Shown in pieces: positions 23,081 to 35,676 of a DNA stretch of 64,000 bases. Made by a program: the position numbers and the translations under genes. Under the pieces are notes generated by a model that saw only the letters and a program-made list of their open reading frames with translations, was not told the origin of the DNA and made no database searches. This DNA is from Burhinus oedicnemus (lineage: Eukaryota; Chordata; Aves; Charadriiformes; Burhinidae): positions 4,161,044-4,225,043 of the forward strand of contig VFFE01007486.1 in the NCBI GenBank assembly GCA_008921705.1, read 5' to 3'. How positions within the stretch are numbered: the stretch's first letter is position 1; every line of letters begins with the position of its first letter.

Positions 23081-24480
23081 AGACCTCAAACTTTGAGCAG
23101 AAATGTCTGCCAGTAGTCTCTGTAAAAAGAATGTTTTATAGAAGTGCCTCTTCCATCTTTAACAATCTTTATAAGACGTGGATGAGCTGGCCTCTACAGT
23201 GAGGAAAACTGGAACAACTTGCATTTTTCCCTGTAGGAGTATTCACTCCGGCTATACCTAGCCTAAAGCAGTTAGTCTCCCTAAAGCCACCACTTTAGGC
23301 AATGGAGATGAACAGAGATGACTGCAAACATACAGGTAAGTCTACCCTAAATCACCATCTGGAGAAGCCTGACGGGACCTGCATGGGAGGCACCAGATAA
23401 AGAGACCTTAGGAGATTGGCTCCCACCAGCTGATGTTAGTCCCTGTAGATATCTTTCAGGTCATATCTTTGGAAGATCTCATTATATCTGCATTCTTCCT
23501 TACCACGTACATCAAAATAGATGATAGATCTCAAAAAAAAAAAAAAAAATTCTTAACAGATTTTGATCCCAAAGATCTAGATATTTGAAACACTAAAATC
23601 TGTGTTACTGATACTGAAGCTAACTTTAACGAGTCTGTTATGTGCCCTAGCCATCACCATACACCTGTTTAACTGATATTCTGCTGACAATCATTTCCAA
23701 GGCTTGCGTAATAGATTCCAGCTGTGGCACATTCATGTAAATGCTTTTTCAGAATAAAGAATGATCTTTTATTTGAATTAGTGAGGTATCCCAGTAGACA
23801 CGTATAACCTGGCAGTTCTTTGTTATTGATGATGGTGATGTTGCACAAAAGATGTTGTAAGAGATTCCAGTGACTTTATCTTTTCCCCTTTCCTGAATAA
23901 GAAGCATGTTATTGTTGCCTGTACATGCAAAGCATTGCAACTGATATTTGGCTGAAAGATTTTGGTGCCGTGTTTCAGGAAGTATGGTTTGTGGTGAGGT
24001 GTGGGTTGCAACTAGCCTGGGGTTCTGCTCAGCTTCTGCCACGTTGCGTTTCCATGATGAAGCGTAAATTAATGGATTTCTTTCTCAGCTTACACCACTG
24101 CAAATTGGAGACAGCCCGCAGAGAGACTAACATGTTCAGATTAAAGGTTGTGAAATGGTATTCACATTTCTTAACTTTATGTGGCTAGTGAGGAAGATGC
24201 GTTTTCTAGGTTAAGATAGATTAAGCTAGATTCCTGTTCTCAGTCACCCTCTTGAGAGTTTCCTTCTTTCTCTGTTGACTCTCAGCAGATGCTGAGGGTA
24301 TTGGCCTCTTCTGTGAACTGGGGTGCCTTGGACAGTCTAACTGTAGATTCCTCCATATTCTGCAAGGACTGTTGCCTAAACAGAAACAATATGTTTGGGA
24401 AAAACGTGATCTTGAAATATATGGGGGAACACAGATCACTGGAAAGCATGTAGGTCTTGTATTTATCTTAGATATCAACT
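23081..24480. other. Gene-poor sequence
   Basis: Unique sequence with a 17-A run at 23533-23549 and short open frames on both strands at 23749-24188 that overlap each other in antisense. Nothing recognisable as an exon. Confidence 0.4.
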
Positions 24481-24842
24481 TGTCATGGTTTAACCCCAGC
24501 CAGCAACTAAGTATCACACAGCCAGTCACTCCCTCCCTCCTGGTGGGATGGGGGAGAGAATCACAAGGGTAAAAGTGAGAAAACTCTTGAGTTGAGATAA
24601 AAACAGTTTAATAATTAAAAAGCAATAACAACGACAACGATGACAAGAACAATAATAGTAATATTAATATAATATTGGGACAGTGTGAGGAGAAGAAAAG
24701 GCCTTGATGCTGTGTAAGCACTGCTCAGCAATAACTAAAACATACCTATGTTATCAACAGTATTTTCAGCACAAATCTAAAGCATAGCCCCATACAAGCT
24801 ACTGTGACAAAATTTAACTCTATCCCACCCAAAACCAGTACA
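24481..24842. mobile_element. Solo LTR of an avian endogenous retrovirus, internally shortened
   Basis: The element starts TGTCATGGTTTAACCCCAGC and ends CCAGTACA, giving the TG...CA ends of an LTR. The 5' words (CAGCCAGCAACTAAG, GGGATGGGGGAGAGAATC, GTTGAGATAAAAACAG) match an LTR family I recall from neoavian genomes. After an AT-rich (AATAAT-like) zone it jumps to the 3' end (TTAACTCTATCCCACCC). About 360 bp are present, so the middle appears deleted. Flanks CAACT and CAGTT are a poor match for a 5-bp target duplication. No internal retroviral sequence adjoins it. Confidence 0.75.
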
Positions 24843-26671
24843 CAGTTTCACTCAAGATTTTGGGACTCTTTCCCATACTTTTCTTTCATTTCAACAAATA
24901 AGAACAAAATATAGATCCAATGCAATAAAACGCAACTTTCTCCTTTAAGTTAATGGAGCCGTGCTGTCACCTCCAGCAGTGTATTTTTTTTGGAAATGTG
25001 ATGGTATGTCTTCTGAAACATAGCCCCCTCTTTTGACAGCATATCATTTTATCCAGAAAGTTTTCTAATAGTTTTGATAGTAAGAAAAAAAAGATTTAAA
25101 TTTTCTTTTCTGTCATCGTTTCCCTAAGGGATGAAAAATCCTTATCTTATTGTTATTCAGGATAATGTATAAGAACAATTCTAATGCTGGCTGAAAAGCA
25201 TTATTGCCACCCTGTGAAACAGCAGAACTGACTATTTTATTTTTTTTTTAAGGGAAGAACATACGTGAAGGAGAAAAGAGAATAATTTTCAGAAAAAAAT
25301 GAGTTTACAAGGTGGACCAATGGAGAATGTGAGGGGACATTTTTACACATAAACTAAGAAAATTGTTCATAGGTTGTCATTTGGGAAGTGCATACAAATT
25401 ACACAGTGCTCTGGGACATTCCTTGAGGGGTAAATATAGAAGGAAAATTACCTAATTTTCACCAGTAAGATTTCAGTGGTGAGACTGGAATGAAAAAGAA
25501 CATCTGCCAATGGCTGAGTTAATTTGCCCATATTGCAGGAAAGACAAATTCAAACAAATTAATAAAAGAAGAAAGAAAATATTTAATTACGATATTTAAT
25601 TATGGCAGGAAAATCCAACACAAATGACATAGCAAAGATCAGTGGAAAGTTGCTGAAAAGAATGTCTGTTGTTTGTCATAAGAGTATGAACTAGACTGAA
25701 TGCTGAAGTAGGTCTTCAATGCAGCATTACTGCAGAGGTAACTGGCACAGCATCTCATCAGTGGGAACTGGACTGCTTGGAAGAATGCTAGTGGCTTACA
25801 AATACTTTACACTTCTCTTGCACATTGATTTAATTCTAGATTAGCTTACCATTAGCCATAAGTTGCACGAGAGTGCTATATGGATGCCATAGCACAATTT
25901 ACCATACTTTTGTATTCTAGCTGAGATGAAAGACCCAGTTCCAATATGAGCATAATGCAAATACCATGGCGATTTTCCCTCTGGCAAATGCAGACATCTG
26001 CACTATGATTAGTCTCATTCTAACATTGAAGTCTAAAATAGATTGGTGGATACCTCTAAATTTTGTGGTTCCACTGATTATAAGGCACTTCCATGGAAGA
26101 TACATTGACTAACTCAGATACTGAAGTCTGCATTGTAGACGTCTGCAGTAAAGTTACGTGTGGGGAAATCTACCCCACATGTTTCAGTTGGAGAGTACAG
26201 TGGAGGAGCCTCTGGAGGAGCCAACTACTAAAACTAACCTATCCTCACAGAAAGCTGACCCTGGGCTCTTACCGAAGGGAGGTCTTTTACATTGACAATG
26301 TCTGCCTAACTAAAAAGCAAGCATAGGCAAAAGATAGGTCATGACAGGAACAGGAAAAATCAGCTATTGCTTGTACTACACTGAGCACATTTCAGAGGGA
26401 CACTTTAGAGAGGCATCATGAGGCCCAGATTAGCTACAGTGTTGAGATAGCATTTGGGTAGCAGGATGATGCTCTAAAACCTAGTAATTTCTTGTGTTTA
26501 TTTGTCTTCCTCTCATCTTCATAAAACTCTCTTTCTTGGCCAACAGGCCATGCTATTTTGACTTCTTCCAGCACATGCTTTTAAAAATGGAGAAATCAAT
26601 GTTTTCTTCAATTATTTTAAGAGATACCTATTTCCTGTTTCCGAAGTGACTCCAAAGTCGTTGGTGGCATT
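24843..26671. other. Gene-poor sequence
   Basis: AT-rich unique sequence between the LTR and the next CR1. Short frames at 25917-26105 (-) and 26093-26326 (+) have no recognisable features. Confidence 0.4.
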
Positions 26672-27465
26672 TAAATACAGAAACATTCAAGTTGGAAAGG
26701 ACCTTGGAAGGTCTCTAGTCCAATCTTCTGCTCATGACAGGTTTGAAACTGAATTCAAACCACATTGTACACAGCTCTGTCCAGTTGGGTTATGAAAACC
26801 TGCCAGGAAAGGGATTCTGTGGCTTCTCTGGGTAACGAGAAGATGCTTAATTAAGAGGCTTAATTCTGGTAACCAGAATTAATGCTTAATTATCTTGACA
26901 GATTTTTTTTTTTTTTCTCCTTGGGTCCAGTTGGAACCTTCTCTGTTCTCGTTTACAACCATTATAGCCCCAGTGAAAAGCTAGGCTCTTTCTTCTAACC
27001 TCCCAGTAAGCACTGGCACGCTTCTGTTAGGTCCCCTTAAGACATCTCTTCCTTAGGCTGAACAAGCCCAAATCCTCCAGGTTTTCCTAACAGGACAGTT
27101 GCTCCAGCTCCTGACCATCTCGGTAGCATCTTGCTAAGGGTCTTGCCAAGGTCTATCTTAATCTTTCATGTACTTGGGGGCACAAAACTGGATGCAGGTT
27201 TACATATGCAGTCTAATAAGTGCCAAGTAAAGGAGAATAATTGCTAGCAGGACTCTTATTAATTCAGTCCAGGATGCTGTTGGCCTTTTTTGCTGCCAGG
27301 GCACACTGCTGGTTCATGTTTAGCATACTGTCAACCAAGACCCTGGTCCTTTTCGGCAGAGATGCTATTAAAGCTGGTCAGTCTCCAGACTGCACCACAG
27401 CAGTGGGTTAACTCATCACAGGTTCAAGACTTTGCATTTTTTCTTTTTTGAATTTCATGACACTC
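26672..27465 (-). mobile_element. CR1 LINE 3' region, older copy, reverse orientation
   Basis: The complement of a CR1 3' end begins at about 26672 with CAAGTTGGAAAGGACCTTGG and GTCTCTAGTCCAAT. It continues through AGGCTGAACAAGCCCAAATC, GGATGCTGTTGGCCTTTTTTG, GCACACTGCTGGTTCATG and a diverged CTTTGCATTTT...GAATTTCATGAC segment. Divergence is higher than in the other main CR1 copies, and a palindromic AT-rich segment (26838-26896) and a T-run interrupt it. It carries no usable open frame. Confidence 0.85.
26861..26881. repeat. Perfect inverted repeat inside the CR1
   Basis: TAATTCTGG, spacer TAA, CCAGAATTA: 9-bp perfect arms at 26861-26869 and 26873-26881. Copies of the word GCTTAAT flank them at 26845 and 26884, so the whole interval 26838-26896 can form an imperfect hairpin. 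It does not belong to the CR1 consensus as I recall it. Confidence 0.8.
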
Positions 27466-27548
27466 GAGAAATATAATCACATTAAATTAAGCTTAGAACA
27501 AAGCACATCTAGTTCCTCACCCCACTCAAACAACCAGCAGAAATGGTT

Positions 27549-27655
27549 AGAATGGAAAATGGTCTAGCGGAAGGTCTCCCTGCCCAAGGCACAGGGGTTG
27601 GAACTAGATGATCTTTAGGGTTCCTTCCAACTCTAACCATTCTATGATGATTCTT
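27549..27655 (+). mobile_element. Short CR1 3' end
   Basis: The sequence matches the terminal part of a CR1 3' UTR on the plus strand: ATGGTCTAGCGGAAGGTCTC, CCCTGCCCAAGGCA, GGTTGGAACTAGATGATC, CCTTCCAACTCTAACC and ATTCTATGATGATTCTT. It is a heavily 5'-truncated insertion that faces the older minus-strand copy ending at about 27465. Confidence 0.9.
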
Positions 27656-30600
27656 AAAGTAGAAGTGGCTAGAATAGGACAACCACAGAATAAGACTATG
27701 CAATTAAACACAGGCAGGGACCTGAAGGCAATCTCTCAGTTTGATTTAGCAGTTCACAATTAAAGATTTAAAGCTCAAGCCTGCAACTTTACATCCTTAA
27801 ATATTCCGTTTTCACAACCATGCACTAAAGGAATGAAAAGTTATTGGGTATGAGAAGAACCAAACTGATTTTCTGTTTTGTCCATGGCACAATCTGTAAG
27901 CACCTCTTAAAACTATCTTTGATATACTTGTATGTCTCTGATATTCATAGAAGCATCTGGAAAATGAGATTTGGAAGTATATATATGTATCTATCAGAAT
28001 TTATCCCAGAGGTGAACCTCAAAAGTATTTTTAACCTGCCAAAGAACAGAAAAACCTGGAAAAAATCATCCCAGCAGGCATAATTGAAACTAGTAAACTA
28101 ACTGTGCTGAGAGAAATGCCATTGCAAATGTATAAATACAGGTATTAGATAAAAAAAAAAGGAATTTTGTGTAGAACTCGTCATCTCAGACTATCCTAAG
28201 TACCCTGTCTACATGTTTATGCAGCTATATTAGTCTTTCTTGGCATCTTTTCATCCATTCCACTATTCTTTGGTTCTGACTTTTGCTTTTTACCAAAATA
28301 CTGTACACAATGTCTTTGGTGAGTGGTGTTTCTGAATTTTATTCATTTGTGCAATAGTGACAGTAATGTAACTTGATCTCTGATATCTTAATCACTACAC
28401 GCAACAAATAATGAATATTTGCAAAACCACTGAGAAATTCTATAAATGAAAAATAAACAGGGGAACATTTGGACAAAGCTATTGTGTGACGAAAACAACA
28501 GAAGAAATAGGAGGAGGTCTTGAAAGCAGAGAAGGAGAACAAAAATGTCAAATGCCCCAGCCAAAATTCACATTGCATGGTGTTTCATTGCCAGGGTGCC
28601 AATACTCTGCTGGTAAGCTGTGATTGTCACAGACACTCCTAAATACTGCAGAAAACAAAGTCACAGTATCTAAACGTAGAGTTGAAATAACAGAACTCTT
28701 CTATTTCTTCCCAAAGTGCAGTAATTAATTCTAAAAATGATGGACTAGGTTTACCTGACTCAGGTTATCCAAGCCAGCTCTGTATCCAAAGTGCACAAAA
28801 AAGAAGTCTGGAATGCAAAAAGTTCAAAGCTTTCTTTATGATCTCCTAGCTGTCACATTATTTTATGCACAACACTCCTAACTCACAAGTGCCTGTAATA
28901 ACACAAGACCAAAATGCAGCACAAGGTTAGTGTTTCCCAGTCTCTAGCCATGTCCTGTTTCTTTCAGTATGAGTTTCATCCTACACCAGTGAAGTCAACT
29001 GTGATGTGGAGGATGCCTTCAGTTGGTGATTGATGAAGTACATCTAGTACTTGAATGTCTTTTCCACATCACATGACCACTGTAGGTTTAACCCACTGCA
29101 GAATGAGCTGGTGGGTTGAGGAAAGCACAGGCGATGTAGTCAATTGCTCAAGAGGAGATCAGGCTCTGTGTTTCCTTTGTCTCTGGGCAGGACTAGGAGG
29201 GAGAGTATTTACTTTTATTCTCAGTCCTAATTATTGCTACATAACCCTATAAGAGATGAACAAATTAAAAAATGCCATTTGCAGCTGTGAACACAGACAT
29301 GTGGACTTCTTCCATGATTATTGCCACTGAAGAAATACATCTACCTTCTTTGATTATTGTTTTTACTTAAAGATGATTTACATCAGTGAAGAAATAATTG
29401 AGAAAGTCTCTTTCAAAATTAAGTTATTCCTGCATCTTCTTTATGAACACCTTAGTAATGCTTGAACATCTTCATAATGCTTCATCTTTTCTACCTTAAA
29501 AGTGAGGATCAAAGGTAAGTTACTTATGACTAACTTCTATGAACAAAAAAAATCCCAAACCCAGAGAAAAAAAGCTGTGTAACTTTCTTGTAACTCCTTA
29601 TTATATTCACTTGCATAGTTTATTTCATAATATTATCATATTTACCATTTAATTCATATAATTCTGATGTCTGACATCTGGAAAATACTTCTCGATGTCT
29701 GTCTTTGTGACTTTGATATTTTGCTTTCCAAAGTATTAATTAAATCTGCCAAATTTTAGGTCACATTTTAACCACTAATCAATATTTTATAGTAATTCCT
29801 ATTGATTTCCCTGGATGTATTTTCTGTTGTCTAATATTGGCTTGAATATTTACCTCCATGTTTGCCTGAGCTACACTTTCTGTGACTTTATGGGAATGCT
29901 TGTTGGTTATATTCATGATGGGTCTCAGGAGCTGCATTTCCCACTGCTTTTGAACTATCATTTTTGTAAATTATTTTTGAAATCCCCATGTCTGTATTAT
30001 GGTATCAGAGTATTTTTGGTATGTTTGTGCCCTTGGGAAATGCATTATAATACATTTTTAATATGTGTGTTATGATGATACTGTCTACCAGTTCTAGTTA
30101 CAATTATTTCGTGCTCATAGTGTTATGTCCATCAGAGCTTTCACTGAACAGTTCTGACACAGAGAGTAAAGTGCATGTGAGTTTTTATAGCACATTTTGT
30201 TGTAGTCCAGTTTCAGGTTGGGCGAAGAGATGACTCCTGCAAAGTCGTAAAAATCATCAGTGATATTTTCATTATTACTGTTTTTACTGTTGTTATTATT
30301 GTTATAACAGATGAACAATAATAGTAGTTTTTAATGTAAAATGTTTAATTATTATAATTTGTTCCTCATCATGTGAAAACTTCATCCTGAATTATTGCTT
30401 TGTATTTTCATGGCAAATGGCTGTGAAAAAAACAATTCCCTAAATATGAACTGTATAAAAAGATGAACTTCTAGAAGACAATGTAGGTGGAGCACAGTAT
30501 TAGAAGACAAAGAGAAATGCAATCTCTTGCATTAGTGAGCTGGAGATTAACTAGCAAAGTATTTTTACGAAATCTCTGAAAAACAGTGCTACCTGGAAGT

Positions 30601-33600
30601 TCCATTTGCAGTCAGTTGTGCCTCTCCCCGAGTAGAAGTACACTTCCTACCACAAAAAAAAATAACTTCTTTGAAGCTTTTTGTAACTAGCTTTGCTTCA
30701 TTCTTCTTTGGGTCAGAGAACAGGATGTGCAAGAGAAGTCATAAACCACTACCTGTACCAACCAAACTACATTTACCACAATGGGACCTAAATCTTTTTT
30801 CAGAGATGAATGAAGTATAGATATGTCTAAAAATGTCTAGACAGGATTTCCTTTTCAGAACTTTGGCAGTATTGTGATGCAAAAGTAAAGTTTTTGATAG
30901 TTTTTAAAAATTTCATATTACAAAAAAAGGAAAGAACATTTTAGTTTTTAATAAAAGACTTTAAAGTTGATTAAAGAGTTGATTTGTTAAAGCCCTCAGT
31001 TACCAGGAGTTCTCCCACATCCTTTCGCAGGTGGAGCGAATCCCTAGTACTGTTGTTGGTTTAGGTCATTGCGTGCAAGAATGAGCAAGTTTAAGTTATC
31101 TACATAAGTAGGTCTGTACCGGCTCCTGTGGGACAGATTTCAGCTTCACGGAAACACCTTACATAAGACAGGGTGGGAAAGAAATTTTGGAAATAGGCAA
31201 TGAGGAGTTCTGTTCATGGGGTTATTCAGCTAATGTGAAGTCCATGGTGGGACTACAGATATTACTCTTTTGTGCAAGCAGGAAAGTCTTTATTTGTGGA
31301 CTCCCTCAGTTGTATTAGAGGCTATAGATAGGGAAAGGAGTCTTCCTTCCTTTGTAACCACCTTTGCAAGCTCTGCAGCTGAACTGAATTATCTGAGCTT
31401 TGCAGGAGGTATTTAAATTAGTGAACTATCACAGGTTAAATAATACAAATCCATGCCTGCCTGACAGATTTGGTTTATATGGTGTACCACAGCAAGATTT
31501 TCTAGCCCTACAACACTGCTGGTTCAGGTTTCTAATGGGATGGATGTCTTCCAGACCCTTCTGACTCTAAAAATGATTTTTTAGTTTGAAACCTAGGGAA
31601 GAAACTGATAAAGTAACAAAAAAACTGTTAGTATTTTGTACATGGCCACCTGCAATGCCTCCTGCTTATGTTTTCTCTAAGTTCTTGGCTAAATCACAGA
31701 AAACAACCACCTCATCCAAATTCTTCATTGTCTTTGAGAACCTTTCCACTAACTTTAGATGGTGCTGCCTTTGGCCACGATGAAATCACATCTATTAATA
31801 TTCACCTGCTTTTGCTTGGAATGTTGGCATGATATAACTGTAGATCTTGTGCAGCTCTTGCCACAGTGATGCACATCAAATGAAACTAAACTGTCCAGTA
31901 CAGTCATATTCCTCTCAAGATTTCCATCCTTTCAGTGGTAGCCTCTGTGCCTGAAGAAATTCTCACTATGGAATGCTCTTTTATGTAGGCAGTCTGCTCT
32001 TCCTTGCCTTCTGAGACTTACACATAAAGAAAATTTCAGTAATTGTGAAGTTTGGCTCTTGACGTGTAATGTGACCCAAGCAGCTGCCCTTTAAGTAAGA
32101 AGTTGTGATTGAAAAGACATCTTCTTGAAACAAGTAATTGAAACTATCTGGCCTTATTCTTGACATTTATGGTAGCATACTGGATTTTTATAGGAAACAT
32201 GAAGGGATGACAGAAAACATTTTCAGATGTGGTCATGGACCTCTGAATGTATTTAGAGAAAAACAGAGTTCATAGAGTTCCTGCATATGGAAAACAAACA
32301 TATTTTTTCACATACTTCTGTATGCACAGAAAGTATAATGCATTTTGCATCTTTTTCAAGCCACTTGGCAGTATTCAGGAAACATGTTACAGTGTTGGAT
32401 AAATATGGAAAATTCTAGTTTACACTGGGATGTTACCCATAAGACCCATTCAGGCTCAAGACCCCTGTATCCTAACCTCAGAAACTTACCTTGAGAAGTG
32501 ACAGAGACCTTGTGCCAGACAGTAAGTCCATGTGAGTTTGGATGGAGTGTTATTTCACCCCACATGAAAGAAAAGATTATTGGAGGAGTGCGAAAGAGGA
32601 GAAAGACAGAAGGAGTGAGAGACGGAAGGGATGAATAATGCAATAGACAGGCCTTAGCTGGGTGATTGTCCTGGCAATTCAGTATTAAAAGGATGAATGC
32701 AAATGTGTAACTTGTGTATGGTGTATAACAATACTGAATAGAAAGACACAAATCAAAGTAAGATTTGTTTTGTGTCTAACAGTTACTTGAGCTTCTCCCT
32801 ACACCTTGTGTCTACATAATCCTATGGGCTAGTGCAGTTGGAATAGATGGTTTATGCAGGCCATAGCTCATAAGGGGGTGGTGCAGCTGACGTGAAGTAC
32901 CATCACTTCTGACCTTCCAACCTGAATAACCATGTAGCCATTTCTAACTTGGTTGACTATGGTCAAAGGCTTTAACTCATGCTCTTAGTTCTTGCAGCAA
33001 GACCTACTGTGCTAAGTGGATTTCTGAACACTGCAAATCAGAAGAGCAACATCTTGAGTGTGATAAGAAAGCAGAGAATCTGCCTGTTGTGCCTCTCCTG
33101 GTTTCTGTGGGTATAGTGTCTTCAGATGCTGCAGACCACCAGAGCTTCCCATCTCTCAGCTCTGTTCAGGAGCTCTGTTATTGAGCAGAGATCTCAGCAA
33201 ATGTGTTTGGCCAATACGCATCAGTAGTCAGCAAAACAAATAGGATGTTTGAATGCAGTAAATTACAGCTATGAAATAACAGAGAAAGTGTTATGGACTC
33301 AAGTAACATCAATATGTGCTGACATGTAATAAATCTCTTCTCAAGGCTCAAAGATTTTGCTAATTGAAACACATTTGGAAGGGGAAAAAAAAAGGAGAGA
33401 GACTGTTATTCCAGATTTCAGTAATGCTAAACACGAGGCTGGAGACTCTTCTTGAGGGAATGGCAGCATAGTGTGAAATATGTGCAACACTTGATAAGAG
33501 TTGAAAGGAAAGAAGGGAAAACTGATGTCATTAATGATGGCAATTATTTAGATGGCTTCTTAGTGTTTTAGCTTACACATTTATTAACTTATAGTGGCTG

Positions 33601-33716
33601 GCAGAGACTGGGAAGACATCTGTATGTTTGGAACATCTTGTGTAAAAGAACTCATGTTTTAGCTGGAACTTTGAGACAGTAATGCAATGCAACTGATAGT
33701 AGCAACAGAAAGGTAT
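27656..33716. other. Gene-poor AT-rich sequence
   Basis: Six kilobases in which neither an exon nor a repeat family could be recognised. The region is AT-rich, particularly around 28100-30500, with TTATTATTGTTATAA-type simple sequence near 30290-30310. All open frames are under 135 codons, and the longest (32356-32751, minus) has no domain. Confidence 0.4.
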
Positions 33717-33721
33717 ACAAC

Positions 33722-34505
33722 TATGGTGGGTTACCTATGGCCAGCAGCTAGACAGCCCCCTAGCTTCTCACTCACTTTCCCCCCTTATCAGTATAGAGGG
33801 AGAAAATATGATGAAAAAGCTCACTGCTTGAGATAAAGACAGGGAAATCACTTCCAGTTACCATCACAGACAAAACAGACTTGACTTGAGGAAAATTAAT
33901 TTATTTTTTTGCCAGTTAAAATAGATTTAGGTAGTGAAAAGCAAAAACAAAACTTAAAGCAACACCTTCCCCCCATTCACTCATTTTTTCCCAGGCTCAA
34001 CTTCACACCTTTATTCCCAACTCTTATACCTCCTCCACACTCCAAGTGGTGCAGAGAGGATAGAAAATGGGAGGTCGTGGTCAGTTCAGAACCATTACTC
34101 TCTGCTGTTCCTTTATTCTCACGTTTTTCCCCTCTCCAAGGGCTGTGGTTCCTTCAGGAGTGGGGTCCTCCACAGGCTGCAGCGTGGATATTTGCTCCAA
34201 CATGGTCTTGTTCACAGGCTGCAGGGAAATATCTTCTCTAGTGCCTGGAGCTCCTCCTCTCTCTCCTCCTTTGACCTTCACTCTGCTGTTTCTCACTTTT
34301 TTGCTTACTCTTCTGTCTGTCTGGTGTCTTTGCCCTTTCTTAAATATATTTTCTCGGAAGTGTTACCAGCTTGGCTGATGGGCTCAGCTGTCTCCTGCAG
34401 TGGGTCCATTGGAGCTGGCTGGAACCAGCTGTGTCCCTGGCCTCTTCTCACAGGGGCCACACCTGCAGCCGCCCCCGCAACACCTTGACACCTACACCAA
34501 ATACA
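33722..34505 (-). mobile_element. Solo LTR of an avian ERVL-like retrovirus with perfect 5-bp target duplication
   Basis: A 784-bp LTR flanked on both sides by ACAAC (33717-33721 and 34506-34510), a perfect 5-bp target duplication, which fits ERVL-type integration. One end reads TATGGTGGGTT (T-A in place of T-G) and the other ends in ATACA. Inner words such as CAAAACAGACTTGACTTGAG, GGTTCCTTCAGGAG and CAGGGAAATATCTTCTC match an LTR family I recall from neoavian genomes. On the minus strand a TATA-like AAATATATTTAAG near 34340 and a poly(A) signal AATAAA at 33900-33905 fix the orientation. No internal viral region remains; it is a recombined solo LTR. Confidence 0.88.
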
Positions 34506-34649
34506 ACAACCCAACTGATAACCCTCTCATTCTAAATAAAAGCATGTCTAAATGCACACAGATAATTGTAGCAACTGTATCTGTCTGGACACCGTCCAGA
34601 AAACAGATGTTTAGTGTTACTGCAGGTGTGTTTCACTTGTTGAGAGCCG

Positions 34650-35388
34650 ATCGGTGTTACATAGGCTTGGGGAAGGGTGGCTGGAAAGCTGCTAGGTGGA
34701 AAAGGACCTGGGAGTATTGGTTGACAGCCATCTGAATATGAGCTGGCAGTGTGCCCAGGTGGCCAAGAAGGCCAATAGCATCCTGGCTTGTATGAGAAAT
34801 AGTGTGGCCAGCAGGACTAGGGAAGTGATCGTCCCCCTGTACTTGGCATTGGTGAGGCCGCACCTCGAATACTGTGTTCAGTTTTGGGCCCTTCAGTACA
34901 ACATAGACATTGAAGTGCTGGAGTGTGTCCAAAGAAGAGGAATGAAGTTGATGAAGGGCCTAGAGAACAAGTGTTAAGAGGAGCAGCTGAGGGAAGTGGG
35001 GTTGTTTAGCCTGGAGAAAAGGAGGCTGAGGGGAGACCTTTTTGCTCTCTACAACTACCTGAAAGGAGGTTGTAGAGAGGTGGGTGTCAGTCTCTTCTCC
35101 CAAGTAACAAGCAATAGAAAAAGAGGAAATGGCTTTAAGTTGCACCAGGGGAAGTTTAGACTGGATATTAGGAAAAATTTCTTCACCGAAAGGGTTGTCA
35201 AGCATTGGAACAGGCTGCCCAGGGAAGTAGTGGAATCACCATCCCTGGAGGTATTTAAAAGACATGTAGACATGGTGCTTTGGGACATGTTTTAGTGGTG
35301 GACTTGGCAGTGTTAGGTTTACGACTGGACTTGATGATATTAAAGGTCTTTTCCAACCTAAATGATTCTATGATTCTATGATTCTATG
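34650..35388 (+). mobile_element. CR1 LINE, 5'-truncated copy
   Basis: This is the C-terminal part of CR1 ORF2 plus the 3' tail. It opens at AGGCTTGGGGAAGGGTGGCT and carries [20 protein letters not shown] and HWNRLPREV. It has a premature stop (AAGTGTTAAGAGG, near 34974) and other lesions, and ends in three GATTCTAT units. It lies about 140 bp from the solo LTR. Sequence differences ([11 protein letters not shown] instead of [11 protein letters not shown]) place it in a different subfamily from the copies at 2.8 and 52.6 kb. Confidence 0.95.
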
Positions 35389-35676
35389 TGCATGGTGCCT
35401 TCCATTGAAGGGGAAAATTACACAGAAGCTCAGCAAGGTGATCTTCCAGGTATTATGGTGGAAGATGGAGACTTGTGAGTATTTTAATGTTTTTCACAAA
35501 GCTGAATGGACAGACGAGAGAAGAATCATGAAGTAGAACTCTGCGGGCTCTCATGGGTGACCATGTGTGGTCCCCGTATAACCTGCAGCTGACCAAGAAA
35601 CAGCTGATGTTTTCTGTTTCTTCTCCACTGTAATATTAGTTTGAAATCTATCAGTTCTGTCAACATATTTTAAGGC

